In this document: positions 9,133 through 18,105 of the stretch, one piece after another
How the letters are laid out: each line of letters opens with the position of its first letter
How positions within the stretch are numbered: position 1 is the first letter of the stretch
Source of the DNA: Granulicella arctica
Lineage (GTDB): Bacteria > Acidobacteriota > Terriglobia > Terriglobales > Acidobacteriaceae
Assembly (NCBI RefSeq): GCF_025685605.1
Contig: NZ_JAGTUT010000004.1
Location: 37,239 to 101,238 of the forward strand
DNA: 64,000 nucleotides
Direction: 5' to 3'
Notes under the pieces: generated by a model
What the model was told of the DNA's origin: nothing
Databases searched by the model: none
What the model saw: only the letters and a program-made list of their open reading frames with translations
Position numbers and translations under genes: made by a program

Positions 9133-9465
9133 CTACTTCAGGATCGTGTCTAACAAAATCTCAAAGCCGCGGGCCTGGGAATAATCGTTATCGTTGCACC
9201 AGGTCTGAAACCGGTTAATGTCCTGTATGTACAGCCTGAGCGTATGACTCTTGCTCGCTTTTCCGCTATTGTTTCGTTTTGCGCGTACCACGGTCGCGAG
9301 GTTATCGATGACAAATCCTCTTGCCTCTGCGGACTGGCGGACTGTGGCTTTTTCTGTGCGCGTCAGGTCCGGTTGGACTGCAACGCTGCTGGGCCGAGGG
9401 CGAGGCTGAAAGTCGTCCAAAGCTCCGGAACTCATCAACGGATTGCTATTAGTCAGGCCACTCAT
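9133..9465 (-). CDS. Small plasmid partition partner (ParB-like position)
   Basis: A 110-residue protein overlapping the parA stop by 4 bp (ATGA), a translational-coupling arrangement. The N-terminal half is polar and probably disordered. The C-terminal half (RLYIQDINRFQTWCNDNDYS) looks helical. No ParB/Spo0J motif is visible. Small centromere-binding proteins of type Ib ParA systems are diverse in sequence and share this place and size, so the role is assigned by synteny. Confidence 0.5.
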   Translation of the reverse strand: MSGLTNSNPLMSSGALDDFQPRPRPSSVAVQPDLTRTEKATVRQSAEARGFVIDNLATVVRAKRNNSGKASKSHTLRLYIQDINRFQTWCNDNDYSQARGFEILLDTILK

Positions 9466-10145
9466 GCTGCACTTCCCTCCTCGCGTGCTTGTCTAAGCGT
9501 TGCTATGACTTCGTTGGCATAGTTGTCGGCATTCTCAAGTGCTGCTTCCAAACCATTTGTTTCTCGACTACTTAATTCGTCGATAGCGACTTTGAAGCGA
9601 AACATATGAGAATACGCGGTGCGTTCATGGAGGGAGGTCTGGAAGCAAGGAATCTTGAGCTGCTTGACGCTCTCGCGGATGTGCTTCTCTTCTTTCGTGG
9701 TGATGACGGGATTCGTTGCGATAAATACCACTCCGTGCGGTATGGCCCGTCGAAACAGCTTTTGCTGTGAATTGAGCAGCCCTATCGCGTTGGCTGCTAC
9801 TTCAGCATCAGCAGTCTTCGCGCGCATGGGTATGGTGACTAGATCGGCTCGCGACATCGCAGCCGCAAGTTCCTGATTGGCTGATCCTTGTACGTCGATG
9901 ATCACGAACTGAAACTGCGAAGAAATTTCATCAATCAAATCGGAAAGATCGAGCCCAGGCTTTGGAGAAATAACGATGTCGCTGTATTTGCTCTTGCCGC
10001 TCGCCCAACTGAGGAGCGTGCGTTGTGGGTCGGCATCAAGGATTCGGACTGAGGCACCCATCTTGGCCAAAGTTGTTCCGAGGATCAACGAACTCGTGGA
10101 CTTGCCGCTGCCACCTTTAGTATTTGCGGCTACAACTACAGGCAT
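9462..10145 (-). CDS. parA: ParA-family plasmid partition ATPase (type Ib size)
   Basis: A 227-residue protein with deviant Walker A KGGSGKST at residues 10-17, Walker A' LDADPQ near 39 and Walker B FVIIDVQG near 80. It lacks the N-terminal HTH of long ParAs, so it belongs with ParF/short ParA proteins and moves plasmid copies along the nucleoid. It leads the operon with the small partner and repA. The DNA upstream is filled with GTGTAC-like repeats, the likely centromere/operator. Confidence 0.85.
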   Translation of the reverse strand: MPVVVAANTKGGSGKSTSSLILGTTLAKMGASVRILDADPQRTLLSWASGKSKYSDIVISPKPGLDLSDLIDEISSQFQFVIIDVQGSANQELAAAMSRADLVTIPMRAKTADAEVAANAIGLLNSQQKLFRRAIPHGVVFIATNPVITTKEEKHIRESVKQLKIPCFQTSLHERTAYSHMFRFKVAIDELSSRETNGLEAALENADNYANEVIATLRQAREEGSAA

Positions 10146-10161
10146 TTAGAACTCCTCGGGC

Positions 10162-10326
10162 GTGTACTGTACCCAACGTGTACAAAGCTACACACCCTGT
10201 GTTGAGTTGTGTAGTGTTCAACTGTATACATGAACTTTGCGTACAGTCTATGTGTTGAACTGTCCTCAGTACTACACGCATACAAAGGAACACGTGTACT
10301 ACACGTACACAGGTGTGCGCGTGTAG
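10162..10326. repeat. Centromere-like GTGTAC/GTGTAG array (parS/operator candidate)
   Basis: GTGTAC or GTGTAG, or their complements, start at 10162, 10178, 10188, 10209, 10272, 10294, 10299, 10305 and 10321: nine hexamers in 165 bp, directly upstream of parA. Between 10291 and 10310 they run almost head to tail. In type Ib systems the partner protein binds such short repeats, which serve as both promoter operator and centromere. Confidence 0.65.
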
Positions 10327-10365
10327 AACATCAGGGCTTTATTCGATGGAGTAGAGACTAGCTAC

Positions 10366-10914
10366 TCATGAGTTCCGAAGGTGGAGTACGAACGCTTTCA
10401 GGTCGTCATCCTCGTCGGTAGCGGACTCCCTAACGGGACTCCACGTCGCCTGCGCGCTGTCCAGATCGTTCTGCAATGCCTGGGCGAGGAGGGCAAGATT
10501 CTCAAGCATGCCGATGGTATCCGGTGCGGAAATTTCAAGCCGGCCCCTAGTGAGCTTGATGTTTTCTGGCAAATCCCGCAGCATGACGTTGCGCAGGCCC
10601 GCAGGCAGGGCGATGCGGAACGGCTTCGGCGCCGGCGGAGCCTCGGCTTCTAGCAGACGATGCCGAAGCGCATTCTCCACCGACTCTGCTGCGATCATCT
10701 CGTCGAGGAAAGCGAGCAGGGAAGTGCGCTCCACGAAGTGGGCGCAACCGACCGCCTGGACTTCGCCGATCGCCTTCATGAGACTTTGGGCAGAGGCTCG
10801 GCCGATGTCAAAGAGACGCTCGATATCCTTGCGGGCCCAGGTTTCCGTGCGGGATTGGGCGGCTCGCTCGCGGATGGGGTAGAGGTCGCGGGACCACTTG
10901 ACGGGTCTTGCCAT
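10366..10914 (-). CDS. Uncharacterised DNA-associated protein, divergent from integrase
   Basis: A 182-residue protein I cannot name. The N-terminus (WARKDIERLFDIGRASAQSL) has a helix-turn-helix feel. The middle contains FRIALPAGLRNVMLRDLPEN and a helical LENLALLAQALQNDLDS. The tail is acidic. It is transcribed away from the tyrosine integrase with 125 bp between them, so it may be an accessory factor of that integrase. Function unknown. Confidence 0.55.
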   Translation of the reverse strand: MARPVKWSRDLYPIRERAAQSRTETWARKDIERLFDIGRASAQSLMKAIGEVQAVGCAHFVERTSLLAFLDEMIAAESVENALRHRLLEAEAPPAPKPFRIALPAGLRNVMLRDLPENIKLTRGRLEISAPDTIGMLENLALLAQALQNDLDSAQATWSPVRESATDEDDDLKAFVLHLRNS

Positions 10915-11039
10915 GGGAAAAAGCCTCCAGATCAGCAGTTTCAGGATACCGGGATTACTGGCACGCCTGCTATCTATCGACCGCGAGGGTGGCAGAGATT
11001 ACCCACGACAATGTCCCTTCTCAGGGGTAAACTTGATTC

Positions 11040-11987
11040 ATGCAGAATCTGCTCGAAACCGACCTTCCGGGTACAAAGGACCCCAATCCGGCGGGGCAGG
11101 GAAGTGCATTCGCCCTGACTCCGGCCCAAATGATCCTTCGCCGCATGGTTCTGGACACGGTCCCATCCGCCCACTCGAAGCGGAACTACGCTACGGCCCT
11201 CGACCATCTCTTCCGGTTCGCTGCCAGCCAACCTCTCACCCGGGCACTCCTCATGGCGTACCGAGCCAGTATCGAAGAGCTCGCGCCCTCGACCATCAAC
11301 GTCCGGCTTGCGGCCATGCGCCGGATGGTGACTGAAGCCCAGAGGAACGGGATGCTGGGCGTGGAAGAGGCCGGGCATCTCACCTCGATCCCGAACATCA
11401 AGCAGGCCGGAACCCGGATGGGAAACTGGCTGACCCGTGAACAGGCGAAGGAACTCCTCGCCGTACCGGATCGATCAACCTTGAAGGGCAAGCGCGACTA
11501 CGTCATCCTGGCGTTGCTGATCGGCTGCGCCCTGCGCCGGACGGAGTTGGCGGAGCTCGAGGTCGAGACCATCCAGCAGCGGGAGGGCCGCTGGGTACTG
11601 GCCGATCTCGAAGGCAAGGGCCGGCGGATCCGCACCGTCGCGATCCCGATCTGGGTCAAGAAAGGAATCAATGTCTGGCGCGAGGCCGCCGGCATCGAGC
11701 AAGGCCGGCTCCTGGTCCGGATCGGCAAGGGTGGCAAGATCCGGGGCGAGACCCTGAGCGACTGGGCCATCTGGTCGGTCGTCGAGCAATCGGCCAAGCA
11801 GATCGGGATCGAGCGCTTCGGTGCCCATGATCTTCGCCGGACCTGTGCCAAACTCTGCCGGAAGGGCGGCGGCGATCTCGAGCAGATCAAGTTCCTGCTC
11901 GGGCACTCCTCCATCCAGACAACGGAGCGGTATCTTGGCGCCGAGCAGGAGATCGTCGTGGCCGTGAACGACAACCTGGGGCTTTGA
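11040..11987 (+). CDS. Tyrosine recombinase/integrase
   Basis: A 315-residue protein with the N-terminal SAM-like core-binding domain followed by the catalytic domain. Catalytic residues are visible: Arg in ALRRTEL near 163, HDLRR near 263, and GHSSIQTTERYL near 290 giving His and the nucleophile Tyr. Such enzymes integrate elements or resolve multimers. The insert GRIGKGGKIRGE-like hairpin region is short. It is followed after 60 bp by the DUF1016 nuclease, so the pair may be cargo of one element. No att repeats were identified. Confidence 0.85.
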   Translation: MQNLLETDLPGTKDPNPAGQGSAFALTPAQMILRRMVLDTVPSAHSKRNYATALDHLFRFAASQPLTRALLMAYRASIEELAPSTINVRLAAMRRMVTEAQRNGMLGVEEAGHLTSIPNIKQAGTRMGNWLTREQAKELLAVPDRSTLKGKRDYVILALLIGCALRRTELAELEVETIQQREGRWVLADLEGKGRRIRTVAIPIWVKKGINVWREAAGIEQGRLLVRIGKGGKIRGETLSDWAIWSVVEQSAKQIGIERFGAHDLRRTCAKLCRKGGGDLEQIKFLLGHSSIQTTERYLGAEQEIVVAVNDNLGL

Positions 11988-12047
11988 GGAGCGAGGGCTC
12001 CAGAGGTCGCGGGGCCAGCTGCAAAGCAAGAGTGCTAGCCTAATCAA

Positions 12048-13115
12048 GTGGAAATCAGTTCTCAACTTCCCTTCGGCTACACGGAACTCCTACAGGACCT
12101 CAAAACACGGATAGGAACAGCTCAAGTTCGCGCTGCGTTCGCCGTCAACCGCGAGCTGGTTCTTCTCTATTGGTCGATTGGTAAGGACATTCTTCGACGG
12201 CAGGGGAGTGAGGGGTGGGGGACCAGGGTCATCGATCGACTTGCCCGTGATCTCCAGAATGAGTTTCCGGGAGTCGAAGGATTTAGTCCGAGAAGCCTCA
12301 AGTACATGCGGTCCTTGGCCGAAGCCTGGCCAGAAGATTCAATAGTGCAACAGCTTATTGCACAATTGCCCTGGGGTCACAATGTCCGCGTGCTCGACCG
12401 GGTCAAGGACCGTCCTACTCGGGAATGGTATCTTCGAGCTGCACTCGAACACGGTTGGAGCCAGAACGTTCTGGTGCATATGATCTCAGGGCAACTGCAC
12501 GCGAGGGAAGGCAAGGCACTTACCAACTTCAGGTTGACTCTTCCTCCGCCCGACTCCGACATGGCGCAACAGATCTTGCGCGATCCCTACAACTTCGACT
12601 TCCTCACCCTTGCTGAACCCCTGGCCGAGCGAAAGCTGGAACAAGGTCTTCTCAATCATCTTCGCGATTTGCTCTTGGAGCTTGGTCGCGGCTTTGCATT
12701 TGTGGGCAGCCAGGTTCCTCTTATCGTGGATGGGCGCTCCTTCTATGTCGACCTGCTCTTCTACCATGTTCGCCTGCACTGTTATGTCGTGATTGAACTG
12801 AAGACAGGAGAGTTCCAGCCAGAATATGCCGGTAAACTCAGCTTCTATATTTCGGCTGTCGACGGAACAATGAGAGCGCCTGGTGACGGTCCGACTATGG
12901 GTCTTCTTCTTTGTGAGAGTCGAAGCGGCGCGATCGTGGAATATGCTTTACAAAATTTGAGGCAGCCGATTGGCGTCTCCACCTACCGGGTGACTCGCGA
13001 GCTTCCAGAGCCTGTCCGGGAGGAACTACCCAGCGTTGAAGATCTTCTGGAAGTCGTGAGCAGACTTCGTTTGGAAATGGAAACGTTACGGCAGGCGTCT
13101 TTTGCTAAGGAATAG
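12048..13115 (+). CDS. DUF1016/YhcG-family PDDEXK nuclease
   Basis: A 355-residue protein with a GTG start. The N-terminal DUF1016 helical domain has ELVLLYWSIGKDI near 35 and IVQQLIAQLPWGHN near 100. The C-terminal nuclease domain has a DLLFYHVRL...VIELKTGEF core near 240-265 that supplies the D...ExK ligands. The family is widespread on mobile DNA and is often linked to restriction or defence loci; its target is not established. A GTGCAA/TTGCAC inverted repeat lies inside the gene at 12345-12363 and a longer version sits 40 bp after the stop. Confidence 0.85.
   Translation: MEISSQLPFGYTELLQDLKTRIGTAQVRAAFAVNRELVLLYWSIGKDILRRQGSEGWGTRVIDRLARDLQNEFPGVEGFSPRSLKYMRSLAEAWPEDSIVQQLIAQLPWGHNVRVLDRVKDRPTREWYLRAALEHGWSQNVLVHMISGQLHAREGKALTNFRLTLPPPDSDMAQQILRDPYNFDFLTLAEPLAERKLEQGLLNHLRDLLLELGRGFAFVGSQVPLIVDGRSFYVDLLFYHVRLHCYVVIELKTGEFQPEYAGKLSFYISAVDGTMRAPGDGPTMGLLLCESRSGAIVEYALQNLRQPIGVSTYRVTRELPEPVREELPSVEDLLEVVSRLRLEMETLRQASFAKE
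12345..12363. repeat. Intragenic inverted repeat in the DUF1016 gene
   Basis: GTGCAA-(7 nt)-TTGCAC, in the codons for VQQLIAQ. The same arms with the same 7-nt spacing recur at 13155-13175. Confidence 0.6.
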
Positions 13116-13154
13116 GGTTGCTGGAACCCAGGCGGGGTAGTCACGACAATAAGC

Positions 13155-13175
13155 TGTGCAACAACCTATTGCACA
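13155..13175. repeat. Inverted repeat after the DUF1016 gene
   Basis: TGTGCAA-(caaccta)-TTGCACA, 7-bp perfect arms, 39 bp past the DUF1016 stop. It matches the intragenic copy in arm sequence and spacer length. There is no T-run, so it is not an obvious terminator. Confidence 0.6.
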
Positions 13176-13259
13176 AACCACAGTGAGGGCAACCAGGTTG
13201 TGGCTGATCCTCAAACTCGATCCCAGGTAGCCCACTCTCGGCTTGGGCATGTAGCTGGC

Positions 13260-13508
13260 CTATAGCTCTTCGCGACTCTCGTTGATCCCCTGGGCGCGAT
13301 CCTCAAGGAAGTCATCCGGAAATCTGTCTTCCTCGAGCGCAGCGAAAAACGCACGCCAGACAACGGGTAACTCGGAAAGGATCAGGTCACCCGTTCGTGG
13401 ATCACGACAAACGTAGACTTCATCAGCAGACATCTGATACTCGTCAGGGATGATCACGTGCTGCTCCAAGCCCCTCGCAAATACCGTTGTCTTTCCCGTC
13501 TGCACCAT
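13260..13508 (-). CDS. VapB-like AbrB-fold antitoxin without a visible toxin
   Basis: About 82 residues from the ATG at 13508, chosen for the AGAGG upstream; a longer frame reaches 13565. The pattern TTVFARGLEQHVIIPDEYQM, DEVYVCRDPRTGDLILSELP and a C-terminal PDDFLEDRAQ follows VapB antitoxins (swapped-hairpin DNA-binding fold, then a toxin-clamping tail). No PIN-domain VapC is adjacent on either side, so it is an orphan antitoxin or a remnant. Confidence 0.65.
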   Translation of the reverse strand: MVQTGKTTVFARGLEQHVIIPDEYQMSADEVYVCRDPRTGDLILSELPVVWRAFFAALEEDRFPDDFLEDRAQGINESREEL

Positions 13509-13744
13509 GATCTTGCCTCTGCTATTCATCATTGCTGTCGAGCAAAGCTGTGTCAAGAAGGGCAATCACAAGTGCTCCTATCGACATTCCTTCGGGTGAT
13601 TGAGCGAAAGCGCCATTTCTCCGAGGCGTCGCGTGGTGTCCCTAAATGGAGGCGGGGAGGAGACCTCATCCCTCCATTCGCAATGGTTTCAAGCATTTCC
13701 AGGGGGAATACAGGTCGATATTCCTTGAGTCTCTGTGAAGATGA

Positions 13745-14512
13745 TCAGGTGAAGCGGGCCATTGCGACACTCTGACGAAAGTCTTTTCCTTGCATCTCGA
13801 CCTGAACGCACATCTCCTGCAGCCGACTTCTCATCCGTTCGCCAATCCGATCTCCAAGTGTCTCTTCCCGGAGCGCACCACGAATCGGCGTAACCTCCAG
13901 GCCACTGCCCAGTGGTCCTGCGTTCGCGTAGTTCGTCGTGATGATCGTGGTTCGGCGGTCGTTGTAGCGAGTGTTCAGAATCAGGCCTACCGTGTCCCAG
14001 ACCCACTCACTGGGTTTTGCTGCGCCCAGTTCGTCGAGTACCAGCACTTCTGCCTGGAAGATCGGCTCGAGGATGGCGAGCTCTGTGGCTTGTACTTGTT
14101 TGTTGTAGCTGTTCTGCACTTGCTTCAAAAGTTCGCGATAGTCGCAGAAGAGTCCAGTTGCTCCGCGTTCTGTGACGAGCTTTCGAAGAATGCCCGTGGC
14201 GAGATGCGTCTTGCCGACCCCGATGGAACCAGTGAGAAGCAGCCCGAGGCCACCGGTATCGACCGGGTATCTCTCGACGAAGTCGGTCGCGCGACGATGA
14301 GCGGCGGCAATCGTCTTCGTCGCCCCATGGAAGCCGCTCTCAAAATTCTCAAGCGTGCAATGCTCGTACCGGCGTGGAATCCTGGCTCCTGCGACCAGCC
14401 GGTCTGCACGTCGTTGGATACGACAGCTGCAATCCCGCATGAAACGGACGCCGTCAGGGTTCTCGAATGCCTGCATGCCTGAGCCACCGCAGATGGTACA
14501 TGAGTCTGCCAT
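13745..14512 (-). CDS. DnaC/IstB-like AAA+ ATPase (helicase loader type)
   Basis: A 255-residue protein. The N-terminal zinc motif CTICGGSG...CSC resembles the Cys cluster of Gram-positive-type DnaC/DnaI loaders. Walker A GSIGVGKTH is near 96, Walker B VLVLDELG near 158, and sensor TTIITTNY near 190. It probably loads or remodels the replicative helicase on DNA. It stands alone. Absence of an IstA partner argues against an IS21 helper. Confidence 0.75.
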   Translation of the reverse strand: MADSCTICGGSGMQAFENPDGVRFMRDCSCRIQRRADRLVAGARIPRRYEHCTLENFESGFHGATKTIAAAHRRATDFVERYPVDTGGLGLLLTGSIGVGKTHLATGILRKLVTERGATGLFCDYRELLKQVQNSYNKQVQATELAILEPIFQAEVLVLDELGAAKPSEWVWDTVGLILNTRYNDRRTTIITTNYANAGPLGSGLEVTPIRGALREETLGDRIGERMRSRLQEMCVQVEMQGKDFRQSVAMARFT

Positions 14513-15009
14513 AGCGCCAGTATTTCATTCTGAGGCGGCTTTGTGCTCCCTCCTACTTCATAAAAAATGCAGGATGGAGCCGAGGCTCCGTCCTGGACCG
14601 ACGAATACTCGTCACCGGTTGCGTCCCAAATGGGATTTGACTCACGATCGAACTCTCTTTGGGCGAGAGCAGGGTTCGAACCTGGCACATAGTGGAGATT
14701 GTGGCGTAGGTTGAACAATACGAGCATGGAGATGCAGCTCAACATCCTTGCTGCTTCCTGTGATCTTGGATCGCTTTTGGTCGCGCGAAAAGCTAAGAGG
14801 GCTCGATGGAAGGACATGGCGCCCCGGCGGCGAAAAGGAGATGAAAGTACGGCAGTACGCGACGGCATGAAGAAGATACTTGCGGATCTAACTAATCGGC
14901 AGAAAAGCTCATTGCCAACAGATTGGCAGGAAAGTCTTGATCCCCAATCCAATCCGCCCTTCTTGTTCTGACGTACACATCATGTCGTGCATTTTCAAGT
15001 GGCCCAAAG
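14513..15009. other. Gap of about 500 bp without a supported gene
   Basis: No reading frame has a recognisable product. A T-arm-like sequence around 14669-14686 is noted but lacks the rest of a tRNA. Confidence 0.4.
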
Positions 15010-17067
15010 ATGACAGGGCTCAAATCCTTCTTTCGGCTGCGACACATCGGCAGCTCGATCACGGCAGGTACCTCAGTGGAAAACGAGATAGCTCAAGACC
15101 TGCGGCTTTCGTTGGACCGTGACGAGATACACCCCTACTTCCAACCACAAGTAAGTCTCCAAACTGGCACGCTAATAGGTTTCGAAGTTCTTGCTCGCTG
15201 GCATCATCCTCTTCGTGGGGTCATTCTTCCTTCAGCGTTTATAGCAGTTGCCGAGGACCAGAATCTTATCGGGCGTTTGACCAGAAGTATTCTCTGCAAT
15301 GCATTTACAGCAATATCCTCGATCCCTGGCAGCTTGCGATTAGCTGTGAACCTGTCTTCCTCGCAGCTCCGCGATCCAGCCTTTCCCGAGGAGCTTCTTC
15401 GTATCGCCGATGTGCATGGATTTGCTTTACAGCGCCTTACGATCGAACTGACCGAAAGCGCCCTGCTCGAGAAGCCGGAACTCGCTCTTTCAATCGCCGT
15501 TGATCTCAAACGTCTCGGAGTCAGATTGGCTCTTGATGATTTTGGTACTGGCTTCTCCAGCCTCACCAGTCTGCAAACACTGCCTTTTGACGAATTGAAA
15601 GTGGATCAGAGCTTTGTCCGTTCGATGCTCTTGCGCCGTGAGTGCAGGAAGATTGTGGCGGCTGTTGTTGGCCTGGGACGCACCCTCAATTTAGTGACAG
15701 TTGGAGAAGGCATCGAAAATTACGAGCAGGCTGACATGCTCCTGTGTCTTGGCTGCGAGCTTGGCCAAGGCTTTCTTTATGGAGAAGCTGTACCCGGGAT
15801 GGAACTGGCTACGACCATTGAAAGCCTCGAGATTCCGGCTCTCGCAAATCGACAGATGCCCTTTGAGGAGAGCAACGTATCCATCTCTCTCGAAGCTCTC
15901 CCGTCGCAGCGGCTCGCTCAGTTTAATGCCATTTACGACGGGGCGCCAGTAGGATTGTGTTTTCTGGACTGTAACTTGAGATACGTCAACATCAACCGGC
16001 GTCTGGCTGAAATGAATGGCATTCCCGTTCGCTCTCATCTCGGTCGCACCGTAGCTGAGGTGGTCCCGCATATCTTTAGTGAGGCGCAGCCCTATCTGTT
16101 GCGTACTCTCCAGGGCGAAGTAATTTCCGGAGTAGAACTGAAGAAGCCAGATCCAAGTGCTTGCGGCGAGTGGAGAACGATTCTCACCTCCTATCAGCCC
16201 GCCCGCGACGAGGCGGGCGAAGTCGTGGGAGTTTCGATTGCGGTCATCGACATCACGGAGAGGAAGCGCTCAGATCAGGCTTTGCAGGAAAGTGAAGATC
16301 ACTACCGCAACATGGTCGACCTTAATCCTCATATACCGTGGACCATGAGCCCAAACGGCGAGAATACGGAGATAAGTCCCCGCTGGGAAGAATTGACAGG
16401 ATTCTCGCCGGAACGCACAAACCACCTTGGTTGGCTTACCGGGGTCATTCCGGCTGACTTAGAGTTGACCACGCACGTGGTAGAAGACTGTCTACGAAGC
16501 GGCGCTCGCATCGACCTTGAGTATCGCGTGCTTAGCAGCAATGGGCTCTGTCACTGGATGCGGTCCCGAGGTGCGCCTTTGCGGAACGCTGCAGGGGACA
16601 TCATGCGGTGGTATGGCAGTGTCGAACAGGTCGACGATCGGAAGAAAGCAGAAGAAGATCTGCGTGCCAGTGAAGCTCGATTACAAGCAGTCATAGATGC
16701 GATTCCCATTGGCATCGTGATCGCCGTAGCACCGACCGGTTGCATCGTCAGCAGAAATCCAGAGGCGGAGAAGATCCTCGAGCAGACGATTCACTTCTCA
16801 GCCATCTCAGATTATTCAGAGCGTGTTTCCTATAGCAGGAACGGACGTAGACTCGAAACGGCTGATTTCCCTCTGGCTCGCGCGATCCAGCAAGGTCTCA
16901 CAACGGAGCCTTTCACGGTGTTCTACGATCCAGGACGAGGAGAGGAGAAATGGATCAGCCTCACCGGGGCTCCAATCTGTGATAAGGAAGGCAAAATCAC
17001 CGGTGCGGTCGCCACAATCCAGGAACTCACGTGTGATCCTAGAAGCGGAACTCTCGGTTCAGCTTGA
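15010..17067 (+). CDS. EAL c-di-GMP phosphodiesterase with C-terminal PAS domains
   Basis: A 685-residue soluble protein. The EAL domain (about 25-275) keeps the key residues: FEVLARW, NLSSSQL, ELTES, LALDDFGTGFSS, LKVDQSFV, GEGIEN and GQGFLYG, so it should hydrolyse c-di-GMP. Three PAS-type segments follow, near 300-430, 430-560 and 560-670, with DITERKR and EQVDDRKKAEEDL linkers. There is no GGDEF or receiver domain. EAL before PAS is the reverse of the usual order. It is the first gene of a co-directional c-di-GMP cluster. Confidence 0.85.
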   Translation: MTGLKSFFRLRHIGSSITAGTSVENEIAQDLRLSLDRDEIHPYFQPQVSLQTGTLIGFEVLARWHHPLRGVILPSAFIAVAEDQNLIGRLTRSILCNAFTAISSIPGSLRLAVNLSSSQLRDPAFPEELLRIADVHGFALQRLTIELTESALLEKPELALSIAVDLKRLGVRLALDDFGTGFSSLTSLQTLPFDELKVDQSFVRSMLLRRECRKIVAAVVGLGRTLNLVTVGEGIENYEQADMLLCLGCELGQGFLYGEAVPGMELATTIESLEIPALANRQMPFEESNVSISLEALPSQRLAQFNAIYDGAPVGLCFLDCNLRYVNINRRLAEMNGIPVRSHLGRTVAEVVPHIFSEAQPYLLRTLQGEVISGVELKKPDPSACGEWRTILTSYQPARDEAGEVVGVSIAVIDITERKRSDQALQESEDHYRNMVDLNPHIPWTMSPNGENTEISPRWEELTGFSPERTNHLGWLTGVIPADLELTTHVVEDCLRSGARIDLEYRVLSSNGLCHWMRSRGAPLRNAAGDIMRWYGSVEQVDDRKKAEEDLRASEARLQAVIDAIPIGIVIAVAPTGCIVSRNPEAEKILEQTIHFSAISDYSERVSYSRNGRRLETADFPLARAIQQGLTTEPFTVFYDPGRGEEKWISLTGAPICDKEGKITGAVATIQELTCDPRSGTLGSA

Positions 17068-17275
17068 AGAACGCAAGCAATTTTCTGCCTTCCGCTTTCT
17101 CGAGCGACTCATAGGCACACGTTGCGCACAAACTATCCTAAGAACTCTGACTTAATCTCGTTTCTCAGAGAAGAGAATTTCCAGGTTGTCTGTATCCTTA
17201 ACATTCTAAGGGGTAAGGACTGTATTCCGATCCCCGTCTTAAATCCAAGAAGCGACGCGAAAGATAGAGGACAGA

Positions 17276-17815
17276 GTGCCAGATAAGCCTGTTATGAGAA
17301 CCATAGAGTTGCTTGAAGATTGGCAGCGGAAATGCCGAATAAAGCAAAGAGCCCACAACGTTGAGGCAGGAAGTCTGGTTCGAAGGAATCGACTGATTGG
17401 TATTCCGGCAGTGGTACTCTCCGCTGCACTTGGGTCAGGCTTGCTGGGCGCAACACAAACATTGTTAGGTGGTCGCCTGCGAATTTTCGCAGGTATTGCC
17501 GGAATAGCTGCCGCAATATTGACCGCGATCCAGATGTCTGCAAACAATTATGGAGCTGCCGAGCGGCATAGAAGCGCGGGCGCTCACTTCGACTCTCTCT
17601 CGCGGGAGATCGAGCAATCTCTGGCAATATGCCCGGTGTCCGAAGACATCCCGTTGCAAACCCTTGAAACGATCCGCAAGGAACTTGATTCTCTTTCTGA
17701 AAGGGCACCTGCCCTCGCACTGGAACTCTTGGAGGAGCGTCGTTCAGCGTCTGTCTCAGAGGCGAGTCGCGGCCGCCGCTTTGAAGACTCTCCATATAAT
17801 ACGATCACTTCGTAG
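17276..17815 (+). CDS. SLATT-domain two-TM membrane protein
   Basis: A 179-residue protein with a GTG start behind GAGG. An N-terminal helix (LLEDWQRKCRIKQRAHNVEA) is followed by two hydrophobic segments (LIGIPAVVLSAALGSGLLG and IFAGIAGIAAAILTAIQMSA) and a long helical tail beginning AAERHRSAGAHFDSLSREIE. This is the layout of SLATT proteins, predicted pore-forming effectors often paired with nucleotide-second-messenger or SLOG proteins in anti-phage systems. No SMODS or SLOG gene is adjacent; the neighbours are EAL and GGDEF genes. Confidence 0.65.
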   Translation: MPDKPVMRTIELLEDWQRKCRIKQRAHNVEAGSLVRRNRLIGIPAVVLSAALGSGLLGATQTLLGGRLRIFAGIAGIAAAILTAIQMSANNYGAAERHRSAGAHFDSLSREIEQSLAICPVSEDIPLQTLETIRKELDSLSERAPALALELLEERRSASVSEASRGRRFEDSPYNTITS

Positions 17816-18105
17816 TATGCGATCGCTGTTCAAGTTGCTTGGGACCGCGTTCTTCTGGCGCCGCTGAATGCAGTCGTTCTGAACTAAAAGCCTCTTAGAA
17901 GGGTTTGTGAAAAATCTGATAACAAGCCTGCTATTCAGAATCCGCTGGGCACTCTGAGGCGTAATGATCAGTAGCAAAGACGATGACAGAAGTTGCGCTG
18001 TAAATCGAATTTGATGCTGGCTGGATAGTACGTACTACCAGAGTTTTCCTCCGGAACCAAACTCCCTGTTATGCCTAGAAAACAAATTTGTACTGTCCCA
18101 CCTCA

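Noticed and set aside
14669..14686. T-arm-like sequence (CAGG-GTTCGAA-CCTG) suggesting a tRNA
   Set aside because: No acceptor, D or anticodon arm can be folded on either strand around it; at most a tRNA fragment.
14699..14971. A 90-residue plus-strand frame before the EAL gene
   Set aside because: Basic composition but no good ribosome site, homology or domain; too weak to call.
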